DNA of 36,106 nucleotides from JACPLA01 sp035291905 (GTDB lineage Bacteria > Bacteroidota > Ignavibacteria > UBA10030). The notes beneath the pieces are model-generated. The model made no database searches. It was not told where the DNA came from and worked only from the letters and a program-made list of their open reading frames with translations. Shown here piece after piece: positions 17,549 through 24,418 of this stretch (its first letter is position 1; each line of letters opens with the position of its first letter). The translations under genes and the position numbers were made by a program. The stretch spans positions 1 to 36,106 of the forward strand of contig DATDRF010000108.1 in the NCBI GenBank assembly GCA_035291905.1, in the 5' to 3' direction.

Positions 17549-17932
17549 ATGAAGGATTTCAGAAAACTCGTAGTGTGGGAAAAGGCGCATCTTATGGTGT
17601 TGGAAGTTTATAGAGTCACCAGGATATTCCCCAAGGATGAATTGTATGGGATTATCTCCCAGATGCGGAGGGCTGCTGTTTCTATCCCGACAAATATTGC
17701 GGAAGGCTGTGGAAGAGGAACTGACAGAGATTTTGGACGATTCCTTCATATTGCGATGGGGTCTGCTAACGAGTTGGAATATCTCTTGGTCTTGTCGAGG
17801 GATCTCTCTTTCCTTGAGAGTGAAGTTTACAGAGAAATGGAATCTCGAACTATCGAAATCAAAAAGATGCTTTCTTCACTCATTAAATCAGTCGGCAATC
17901 GGCCGCTGTCGCCTCTGACCGCTGAAAGCTGA
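17549..17932 (+). CDS. Four-helix-bundle protein (S23 / 23S rRNA intervening sequence family)
   Basis: A 127-residue protein with the hallmarks of the S23/IVP four-helix family: MKDFRKLVVWEKAH at the start, ELYGIISQMRRAAVSIPTN in the middle, then NIAEGCGR and a SANELEYLL helix. The family includes ORFs found in 23S rRNA intervening sequences and Avd, the accessory protein of diversity-generating retroelements; no reverse transcriptase or variable repeat is nearby. The start is ATG 17549 with GGGGGA just upstream. The gene interrupts the otherwise tightly packed bat operon: 60 bases before it and 12 after it are repeat-type DNA, and its last codons and TGA lie inside the right inverted repeat. 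Base use is more AT-rich than its neighbours, which suggests an inserted cassette. A cellular function is unknown. Confidence 0.88.
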   Translation: MKDFRKLVVWEKAHLMVLEVYRVTRIFPKDELYGIISQMRRAAVSIPTNIAEGCGRGTDRDFGRFLHIAMGSANELEYLLVLSRDLSFLESEVYREMESRTIEIKKMLSSLIKSVGNRPLSPLTAES

Positions 17933-17945
17933 CGGCTGAAAGCTA
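17919..17945. repeat. Right inverted repeat flanking the four-helix-bundle gene
   Basis: The inverse partner of 17486-17512. It supplies the TGA stop of the four-helix-bundle gene at 17930-17932, and its last base is the A of the batB-batC ATG at 17945. Confidence 0.7.
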
Positions 17946-19702
17946 TGCTGCAATTCTCTCATCCCGACTATCTCTGGACCCTGGCCGCACTTCCGGTGCT
18001 GGCCGCGGTCTTCTCCTTTCTCCATTATCGAAGGGGAAAGCTCCTTGGGAAGCTTATTCACCGGAGCCTCGTTGGCCAGCTTGCGCCGGATGTGAGCACA
18101 ACGAAACGATCCATGAAGCATCTCTCCCTCTTGCTTGGCCTCGGGTTCTTGCTGCTTGCCCTGGCCGATCCCCAGGTAGGAACGCGCCTTGAAGAGGTCA
18201 AACGGGAAGGGATTGATCTCTTTGTTGCTCTCGATGTCTCGTTGAGCATGAAGGCGGAGGATATCCGGCCCAACCGGCTCGAGAAAGCGAAGAGAGACGT
18301 TTCCAATCTTCTCAACAGATTGCAGGGAGACCGGGTGGGACTCATTGTCTTCGCCGGCGACGCGTTTGTTCAGTTTCCTCTTACGTCGGACTACTCCGCG
18401 GCGGACCTGTTTATCACCGCTGTGGACGTGGATGCCGTACCGACTCCGGGTACCCGGATTGCAGGCGCCATTGAGCTCGCTCTGAAATCGTTCCCGACCG
18501 ATGTCCCGACACAGAAGGCAATCATCATCGTGACCGACGGGGAAAACAATGAAGGCGATGTCGTTGCCGCTGTTGAAGAGGCGAAGAGCCGCGGCGTGAA
18601 AGTCTATAGCGTGGGGATGGGATCGATCGAAGGTGGTCCAATTCCGATCTACAGCGCGGAAAACCGCCGGATCGATTACAAGCGTGACAGAACCGGAAGC
18701 ATCGTCCTGACGAAACTCGATGAAACCACTCTCCAGCAGCTTGCGTCTATTGGAGAGGGATCGTACCGCCGGGCAACAAGCGGCGGAAATGAAATTGACG
18801 ATCTCTTCGGGGAAATATCGGAGCTGGAAAAGACCGAATTCGAGGCAAAACAGGTGACGGGGTACGAATCGAAATATCAATATCCGCTTGCACTGGCAAT
18901 TCTGTTTCTCCTCCTCGAGGTTATGCTCTCGGAGAGGAGGGGTACGGTCCTGCGGTGGCTCAAACGGCTGCTTCCCGTTGCTGCAACGTTCTGCGCCGTG
19001 GTGATCGGATCCAGTGAGAGCAACGCACAGACCCACCGGTCGCTGGTAAAAGAGGGAAACGAATCGTACGAGGAGGGTCGTTTTGCAGACGCGGAGGCCG
19101 AATACAAGAAAGCTCTCTTGAAAGACCCTGTTTCTCCAAGCGCGACATTCAATGTTGGCGATGCCTACTACAAACAGCAGCGCTATGACGAGGCGGCCCG
19201 GACGTTTCAGACGTATTCTGCAATGGAGAAAAATCCCGAATCTTCATCGCGGGCCCTTTATAATGTTGGGAATACCCTCTTTAAGCAGAACAAGTTCGAA
19301 GAGAGCATCGAAGCGTACAAGCAGGCGCTGAGGCACAATCCGAACGATGACGACGCGCGCTATAATCTTGAGCTGGCAAAAGAAAAACTGAAGCAGCAAC
19401 AGCAGCAGCAGAAGAAGGATCAAGACAAGAACCAGGAGCAGAAACAGGATCAGCAGCAACAACAACAAGAGCAGGACCAACAGCAGAAACAAAACCAGGA
19501 CCAGCAACAACAACAGCAGCAAAACCAGCAACAGAATCAGCAGCAACAGCCGCAGCCGCAACCTCAGGTTGCCCAACAGAACAAGCTCCCCAAGGAACAG
19601 GCCGACCGGATCCTTGATGCGCTTCGGAACAGCGAAAAAGAGATCCAGAAGCAGCTGCGAAAGCGGGAGGGGACCAAGATCAGAGCGGAAAAGGATTGGT
19701 GA
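17945..19702 (+). CDS. batB: BatB-BatC fusion: VWA domain plus TPR and Gln-rich tail
   Basis: A 585-residue protein combining two proteins that are usually separate. Residues 1-340 are BatB-like: two N-terminal membrane segments, a VWA domain with intact metal site (Asp97-x-Ser99-x-Ser101, then VTDGENN), and a C-terminal membrane segment near 316-330. A further hydrophobic segment near 345-360 leads into a BatC-like part with TPR units (about 365-480), a Gln/Asp/Lys-rich low-complexity linker (about 480-545) and a basic end finishing in EKDW. The downstream batD start overlaps its stop by one base. The start ATG 17945 lies at the edge of the right inverted repeat, with no clear Shine-Dalgarno. 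Confidence 0.88.
   Translation: MLQFSHPDYLWTLAALPVLAAVFSFLHYRRGKLLGKLIHRSLVGQLAPDVSTTKRSMKHLSLLLGLGFLLLALADPQVGTRLEEVKREGIDLFVALDVSLSMKAEDIRPNRLEKAKRDVSNLLNRLQGDRVGLIVFAGDAFVQFPLTSDYSAADLFITAVDVDAVPTPGTRIAGAIELALKSFPTDVPTQKAIIIVTDGENNEGDVVAAVEEAKSRGVKVYSVGMGSIEGGPIPIYSAENRRIDYKRDRTGSIVLTKLDETTLQQLASIGEGSYRRATSGGNEIDDLFGEISELEKTEFEAKQVTGYESKYQYPLALAILFLLLEVMLSERRGTVLRWLKRLLPVAATFCAVVIGSSESNAQTHRSLVKEGNESYEEGRFADAEAEYKKALLKDPVSPSATFNVGDAYYKQQRYDEAARTFQTYSAMEKNPESSSRALYNVGNTLFKQNKFEESIEAYKQALRHNPNDDDARYNLELAKEKLKQQQQQQKKDQDKNQEQKQDQQQQQQEQDQQQKQNQDQQQQQQQNQQQNQQQQPQPQPQVAQQNKLPKEQADRILDALRNSEKEIQKQLRKREGTKIRAEKDW
19393..19563. repeat. CAR-type (CAG/CAA) low-complexity tract inside batB-batC
   Basis: Runs of CAG and CAA codons encode a Gln-rich linker interspersed with Asp, Lys and Asn. 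It is in frame, and triplet slippage would change linker length without breaking the gene. Confidence 0.7.
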
Positions 19703-21504
19703 TGAGTATCGTTCGACACATTGTTTTGATTGCGATCGCAGGCATCTCTATCGCAGCTGCCCAATCCGTGTCATTCAGGGCGTCGGTTGCATCGTCCAGG
19801 GTCTCAGTCGGAGAACAGTTTCAGCTCACCTTCTCGCTGACAAGCCCCCAATCCGTCTCTCCGGACAAATTTCAAGCTCCCGACCTGAGCGCCTTTGTGG
19901 TGATGAGCGGGCCGATGCAATCATCGCAATATCAATGGATCAATGGCCGTGCGTCCTCATCATTGTCTTATGTTTATGTTATTGCAGCCCGCAAAGCGGG
20001 CAAAGCGACCATCGGGCCTGCAATGCTGGAGCTGGACGGGAAATCGTACAAAACCGAGCCGATTCAGATTGAAGTAGCCGTGGCATCCGCATCACAGAAG
20101 GCCTCGGGTCCCGCACAGGAAATCGGCAACAACCTCTTCATCAGGGCGTCAACCGATAAGCGCCGCGTTCGGCAGGGAGAGCAGTTCATCCTCACGTACA
20201 AGCTCTACACGCGCGTGAGCATCGAGAACTACTTCATTGCCAGGGCGCCGACATTTGAAGGTTTCTGGGCCGAAGACTTTGAGCAGCCAAAATCACCCGA
20301 GGTCACAACGGAAACGATTGAGGGAAAACAATACCGCGTGGCCACAATCAAGCGGACAGCCCTCTTTGCCACGCAGACCGGCACACTGAAGATATCTCCA
20401 CTCGAAGTGCGATGTGCGGTTCAGCTCCAGGCGAGACGCACCAACACCGATCCCTTCGACATCTTCAACGATCCCGTCTTCTCCGGCCGCTTGCGCACGG
20501 AAGAGGTTGATTTCTCGTCAAACGCTCTTTCGATTACGGTTGATCCGCTCACAGGTGATCCTCCCCCGGAATTTGCCGGCGCCGTGGGATCATTTTCGTT
20601 CAGCGGTTCGGTGGATAAGAAAGAGACAAAAACGGGAGATCCCGTAACTCTGAAGCTCATCGTGAGCGGAACGGGGAATATCAAACTCGTCGCGGTGCCG
20701 AAGCCTGTCTTTCCGGGAGACATCGAGACCTATGATCCGAAGGTGACCGAAGAAATTCAGAGGGACGGAAATCAGATTCGCGGGAAAAAAACCGCGGAGT
20801 ATCTTCTCATCCCGAGGAACGCGGGTGTGCGCGTGATCGAGCCGGTTTCGTTCGTTTACTATGATCTGGGCCGCGGAACGTATGTCACTCTCGCATCGCA
20901 GCGCTTTTCCCTTGATGTTGCTCAAGGAAAAGATATTGCCTCGGGCGGTGTTTTTGCATCGAAGGAGGACATAAGGCTGCTGGGAGAAGATATCCGCTTC
21001 TTGAAGCTGTCACCCGGCTCAATACAGCCTGCAGAGGAATTTTCCGTTGTGGGCGATTGGATCATTGCGGGATTTATTCTTCCGCCCCTGCTCTTTTTTG
21101 GAGCCTTTGCCTATCGAAAGCGGCAGGAGAGTCTTCTCGGTGATGCTCCGTTGTTGAGATCGCAAAAGGCAGGAAAGGAGGCGTCCCGTCGCCTGAAAAC
21201 GGCCGAAAAACGCCTCGCGCGCGGCAATGCCGAAAGCTATCATAGTGAAATCTCCAAAGCGCTCTTCGGCTACCTCGTGAACAAGCTCAGAATCTCGCGG
21301 GCGAGCCTCACTCTTGAACTTGCCGTTGAAACATTGAAAACCTACGGCGTCCCCGATGAGATTACGAAACAGCTCCGCGCGTGTATCGAGCGCGCAGAAT
21401 TCGCCCGATTCGCACCCGGCTCCGATAGCCAGGGGGCGAGGAAGGACCTGCTGGATCGTGCGAAGGATATCATCGGCGCAATCGAAAAAGAACTCAATCG
21501 ATGA
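19702..21504 (+). CDS. batD: BatD, large extracytoplasmic membrane protein
   Basis: A 600-residue BatD-family protein. Residues 1-20 form a signal peptide (ending AAAQ). Repeated beta-sandwich domains extend to about residue 440, one membrane segment lies near 453-473 (WIIAGFILPPLLFFGAF), and a cytosolic helical domain ends the protein. The opening pattern VSFRASVASSRVSVGEQFQL is typical of BatD repeats and recurs near residue 140 as NNLFIRASTDKRRVRQGEQF. It is thought to act with BatA and BatB at the inner membrane. ATG 19702 is preferred because it overlaps the preceding TGA by one base. The next gene overlaps by four bases (ATGA). Confidence 0.9.
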   Translation: MSIVRHIVLIAIAGISIAAAQSVSFRASVASSRVSVGEQFQLTFSLTSPQSVSPDKFQAPDLSAFVVMSGPMQSSQYQWINGRASSSLSYVYVIAARKAGKATIGPAMLELDGKSYKTEPIQIEVAVASASQKASGPAQEIGNNLFIRASTDKRRVRQGEQFILTYKLYTRVSIENYFIARAPTFEGFWAEDFEQPKSPEVTTETIEGKQYRVATIKRTALFATQTGTLKISPLEVRCAVQLQARRTNTDPFDIFNDPVFSGRLRTEEVDFSSNALSITVDPLTGDPPPEFAGAVGSFSFSGSVDKKETKTGDPVTLKLIVSGTGNIKLVAVPKPVFPGDIETYDPKVTEEIQRDGNQIRGKKTAEYLLIPRNAGVRVIEPVSFVYYDLGRGTYVTLASQRFSLDVAQGKDIASGGVFASKEDIRLLGEDIRFLKLSPGSIQPAEEFSVVGDWIIAGFILPPLLFFGAFAYRKRQESLLGDAPLLRSQKAGKEASRRLKTAEKRLARGNAESYHSEISKALFGYLVNKLRISRASLTLELAVETLKTYGVPDEITKQLRACIERAEFARFAPGSDSQGARKDLLDRAKDIIGAIEKELNR

Positions 21505-22262
21505 AGATCAGAGCCGCATATATTCTCGCCGTTTTGGCCGTGACTGTGCTTGCAGCGCTCGCGCAGTCGCCTGAAGAGATCTTTATGAAAGGCAATGAAT
21601 ACTATCGTGCCGGCCGGTTCGAGGAGGCCGCGAAGGAATATGAAAGTATCGTCCGCCAGGGCTACGCCAGCGGACCGGTCCTCTTCAACCTGGGCAATGC
21701 CTGTTTTCGTTCGGGGAAGATTGCACAGGCAATTCTCTGGTTCGAAAGGGCTGCGCGGATCGAACCGGGCGACAGGGATATCGAATTCAACCTGAGGCTG
21801 GCAAGCTCCAGGATCGTTGACCGGATCGAGCCCCTTCCCGAGCTGTTCCTCCTCACATGGATCCGCTCGCTCGCGGCCCTGGCCTCGCTCTCAACCTCGT
21901 TGATCCTTCTGTTGATCGCGTGGATTCTCGTCTTCGGCCAGCTGGCCCTTGTCAATCTGCTGGGCGCTTCCTCCTGGACCGCCGCCTTCCGTTGGGGAAT
22001 CCTTGTTTCGTTGATACTGGTCGTGGTCCTCGGATTTGTCGTCGGAGTGCAGGTGAGCGAGGTGTCCGATCGATCCGAGGCGATTATCGTTGTCCGCAGC
22101 GTCACGGCAAAGAATTCTCCCGATGTTCAGAGCGTCGATGCCTTTGTGATTCATGAGGGATTGAAAGTGCGGGTGGACGACAGGGTGGGCGATTGGATGA
22201 GAATCACGCTTGTCGACGGAAAGGTCGGATGGATCCGCTCGGCTGAATGCGAACGTATCTGA
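21501..22262 (+). CDS. batE: BatE, TPR and SH3-like membrane protein
   Basis: A 253-residue protein ending the Bat operon. It has a signal peptide (1-21), two TPR units (about 25-100: GNEYYRAGRFEEAAKEYE and FNLGNACFRSGKIAQAI), two membrane segments (about 119-150 and 163-180) and a C-terminal bacterial SH3-like domain (ITLVDGKVGWIRS). This domain order matches BatE. It starts in an ATGA overlap with batD, so it is translationally coupled. No strong terminator hairpin is visible before the next gene 43 bases away. Confidence 0.88.
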   Translation: MKIRAAYILAVLAVTVLAALAQSPEEIFMKGNEYYRAGRFEEAAKEYESIVRQGYASGPVLFNLGNACFRSGKIAQAILWFERAARIEPGDRDIEFNLRLASSRIVDRIEPLPELFLLTWIRSLAALASLSTSLILLLIAWILVFGQLALVNLLGASSWTAAFRWGILVSLILVVVLGFVVGVQVSEVSDRSEAIIVVRSVTAKNSPDVQSVDAFVIHEGLKVRVDDRVGDWMRITLVDGKVGWIRSAECERI

Positions 22263-22267
22263 CATCA

Positions 22268-22296
22268 TTGCTATTCAATCCGTTTGTCTTTATCAT
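22268..22296 (+). promoter_or_regulatory. Sigma70-type promoter candidate for the 22306 gene
   Basis: TTGCTA (22268-22273), 17 bases, then TATCAT (22291-22296). A start near 22303 would leave only a few leader bases before ATG 22306, which also lacks a Shine-Dalgarno. The message may therefore be leaderless, or this match may be fortuitous. Confidence 0.3.
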
Positions 22297-22305
22297 GCAA
22301 AGCAC

Positions 22306-23037
22306 ATGAAGATCGTGAATTATCGTCCTCTCCATCGGTGCTGCTTGGCGGCAGCAATGCTCGTGTTTCTTACACCTGCTCTTCCTGCGCAGGAACAGAA
22401 GAAGACGTATTTTGGGAACATGTTTCTCGATCCCCAAGGGCACATCTGCTACTCTGAAGCACTTGACGAGAATGCATTGAACCGCATCGAGTACCGCGCG
22501 GACGGACTTGAAGTTATCAGCATCTTCGACTCAAAAGGGGAGGTGAGAATAAAAGTGGAAGTGACCGATTTCAATTCGGACGGGAACCCGGACCTCATTT
22601 ATTTGGAAAAAGACCTTGGCGAACGGTCGGTGAGAAAAGCGAACTTTTTCCGGGGGACGCATTATCAGGAACATCTCAAGCGGCATTTTGGACACGCACT
22701 AAGGACCGCAATTCATCCGCTCATCAAAGACGATCCGGCGGAGAAGAAAAGAGCCTTTCAGATTGAGCAGGGAATGAAAGCCTTGGACAGCATCAAGTTG
22801 AAAAACGATGACGTAGGAGTCTATTCCGCCGAGGGATTTTTCCATGTAACCCGCCACAAGGATATTCAACTGGCGTTTGCGGCGGCAGATACGCTCATCA
22901 GTGCCCTGAGGCACATTGTTGAAGGTGATTACCGGGTTCTGTCGCAGGAAGCGCAAATTGTAAAGAAGTACGGCCCGGAAATCAGGATTCTTACGGGGAT
23001 TGACCCCGCCAACCACGCAGGGGAAGAACCCCGATAG
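22306..23037 (+). CDS. Exported protein of unknown function
   Basis: A 243-residue protein with a signal peptide (residues 1-30, ending LPAQE). I do not recognise the family. One segment, VTDFNSDGNPDLIYL, resembles the calcium-binding loop of FG-GAP or dockerin-like repeats (D-x-N-x-D-G-x-x-D), but it occurs only once. The rest is mixed alpha/beta with many charged residues. An open frame extends upstream to 22210, inside batE, but ATG 22306 gives the clean signal peptide. Its stop TAG (23035-23037) lies three bases before tRNA-Val. Confidence 0.7.
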   Translation: MKIVNYRPLHRCCLAAAMLVFLTPALPAQEQKKTYFGNMFLDPQGHICYSEALDENALNRIEYRADGLEVISIFDSKGEVRIKVEVTDFNSDGNPDLIYLEKDLGERSVRKANFFRGTHYQEHLKRHFGHALRTAIHPLIKDDPAEKKRAFQIEQGMKALDSIKLKNDDVGVYSAEGFFHVTRHKDIQLAFAAADTLISALRHIVEGDYRVLSQEAQIVKKYGPEIRILTGIDPANHAGEEPR

Positions 23038-23040
23038 ATT

Positions 23041-23115
23041 GGACGCTTAGCTCAGCTGGTTCAGAGCGCCGCCCTTACAAGGCGGAGGTCGCAGGTTCGA
23101 TCCCTGCAGCGTCCA
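23041..23115 (+). tRNA. tRNA-Val (anticodon TAC)
   Basis: A 75-base cloverleaf. The acceptor stem GGACGCT/AGCGTCC, D-stem GCTC/GAGC, anticodon stem CCGCC/GGCGG and T-stem GCAGG/CCTGC are all paired. The anticodon loop is CTTACAA, with TAC at 23076-23078. The discriminator is A; the following CAA shows that the 3' CCA is not encoded, unlike the tRNA-Gly in this window. Confidence 0.96.
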
Positions 23116-23124
23116 CAATCGCCA

Positions 23125-23149
23125 GACCCCGACAAAAATCGTCGGGGTC
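23125..23149 (+). terminator. Hairpin terminator after tRNA-Val
   Basis: GACCCCGAC (23125-23133) and GTCGGGGTC (23141-23149) pair perfectly over 9 bp with a 7-base A-rich loop, ten bases after the tRNA. The T-run is weak (CTC AAAA follows), so termination may be partial. A related CCCCGAC/GTCGGGG pair occurs near 13.46 kb. Confidence 0.55.
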
Positions 23150-23227
23150 CTCAAAATGTCTACAGCTCGCACAAAGCGCTCGTCGGAGCCGTTGGGCGGA
23201 ATGCCTGCCCGCTACGCGTTGTGGCGG

Positions 23228-23455
23228 GTTATTCCGGCAAAAGGTCCTTCCCCAGTCGGAATTACATTCCGACCTACAAAGCCCGCGGTAGTTATTCCGG
23301 CAAAAGCTCCTTCCCCAGTCGGAATTACGCGCCACACAGCATGTCGGGCAAGCATTCCGACCTACAAAGCCCGCGGTAGTTATTCGCCGGAAGTCATTAC
23401 GGGTTGTGTCCACTCCCAGAAGGCTCTGATCGCTGACAGCTAATAGCTGACAGCT
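23228..23455. repeat. Repeat cluster between tRNA-Val and the LytTR gene
   Basis: Part of a 463-base gap with no gene. A 38-bp unit occurs at 23228-23265 and 23291-23328 with one mismatch. A 32-bp unit beginning ATTCCGACCTACAAAG occurs at 23266-23297 and 23354-23385. Together they form GTCGGAAT/ATTCCGAC hairpins: an intact one at 23255-23273, and a second at 23318-23361 whose loop is expanded by about 25 bases. The same hairpin lies at 8416-8434. A solo GCTGACAGCT-type repeat, related to those flanking the four-helix gene, ends the cluster at 23431-23455. Confidence 0.75.
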
Positions 23456-23530
23456 CTTCTTAAATCCATTCATCCCCAATTTCCGTCAATTTATCCCACG
23501 AAAAACGCTATCCGGCGCCGGAAGGGACTA

Positions 23531-23571
23531 TTCCTCTGATTGGGAAATTTTGTATGTTACAGTCAGAGGAA
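23531..23571 (+). promoter_or_regulatory. Inverted repeat that could mask the LytTR gene's ribosome site
   Basis: TTCCTCTGA (23531-23539) and TCAGAGGAA (23563-23571) are perfectly complementary over 9 bp with a 23-base loop. The right arm contains the Shine-Dalgarno AGAGGA for ATG 23579. A 12-bp palindrome TCCGGCGCCGGA lies just upstream at 23511-23522 and may be an operator. Confidence 0.4.
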
Positions 23572-23578
23572 CGTAACC

Positions 23579-24382
23579 ATGGCCATAGCCCCTCTCCAAC
23601 GAAAAGACGGATCTCTCAGGATTCGAACGCTCATCGTCGACGATGAACAGCTCGCCCGGGAACGGCTACAGATCCTCCTGAAGGATGATCTGGACATTCA
23701 TGTCATTGGAGAGTGTGCCACAGGCAAAGACGCAGTCGAAGTCATTCGGAACGAATCTCCCGATCTCGTTTTCCTCGACGTCCAGATGCCGGAGGGGAAC
23801 GGATTTGAAGTTTTGGAGAGCGTCGATTTCCACAAGATGCCCATCGTGGTTTTTGTGACCGCTTACGACCAGTACGCAATCCGGGCCTTTGACGTCCATG
23901 CGCTCGATTACCTGCTCAAACCGTTTGACCATGCCCGGTTCGAAAAGGCCCTTGTGCGGGCAAAATCAGAGGTTGTGTTGCGCAATAATACCAACGTTGA
24001 CCAAAAACTGCTCTCTCTCCTTGAGCATATTGAGTCGAACAAGAAGCATCTGGATCGGATTCTCGTCAAGTCCTCCGGGCGCGTGTTCTTCCTGAGGTTT
24101 GATGAGATTGATTGGATCGAATCGTCGGGAAACTACGTAAAACTCCATGTCGGGAGTGAATCACACCTGCTTCGCGAGACCATGACCCAGATGGAGCAAA
24201 AGCTCGAAGCTGGCAAGTTTGTCAGGATCCACCGCACGACAATTGTCAATATTGACAGGATCAAGGAACTTCAACCCTGGTTCAACGGGGATTACATCGT
24301 CCTTTTGTTGAATGGGACGAAACTGACTGCAAGCAGAGGCTACAAGAAGAAACTCTCCGAGATGTTCCACGAGCACACCTGA
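23579..24382 (+). CDS. LytTR-family response regulator
   Basis: A 267-residue two-component regulator. The receiver domain (about residues 17-135) carries the acidic pair in IVDDEQ and the phospho-acceptor Asp67 (FLDVQMP), with Lys in LLKPFDH. The C-terminal LytTR DNA-binding domain (about 165-262) shows SSGNYVKLHV, FVRIHRTTIVNIDRI and ASRGYKKKL. ATG 23579 with AGAGGA at 23565 is preferred to an in-frame start at 23540. The downstream kinase lies 37 bases away and is the obvious partner. The target genes are not evident. Confidence 0.9.
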   Translation: MAIAPLQRKDGSLRIRTLIVDDEQLARERLQILLKDDLDIHVIGECATGKDAVEVIRNESPDLVFLDVQMPEGNGFEVLESVDFHKMPIVVFVTAYDQYAIRAFDVHALDYLLKPFDHARFEKALVRAKSEVVLRNNTNVDQKLLSLLEHIESNKKHLDRILVKSSGRVFFLRFDEIDWIESSGNYVKLHVGSESHLLRETMTQMEQKLEAGKFVRIHRTTIVNIDRIKELQPWFNGDYIVLLLNGTKLTASRGYKKKLSEMFHEHT

Positions 24383-24418
24383 TCGCTTGTTGACTCTGCT
24401 TCCCGATTTTGCCACATT

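Noticed and set aside
17549..17932. Avd gene of a diversity-generating retroelement
   Set aside because: No reverse transcriptase, template repeat or variable repeat is present in the window; only the small four-helix protein is.
17888..19036. Long minus-strand frame opposite batB-batC
   Set aside because: It has no motifs and overlaps a well-supported gene.
19244..19576. Minus-strand Leu-rich frame that looks like membrane segments
   Set aside because: It is the complement of the CAG/CAA tract in batB-batC, so the Leu runs are an artefact.
23228..23400. Possible CRISPR array
   Set aside because: Units are inverted-repeat elements of unequal spacing, with only two copies each, no unique spacers of even length and no cas genes.
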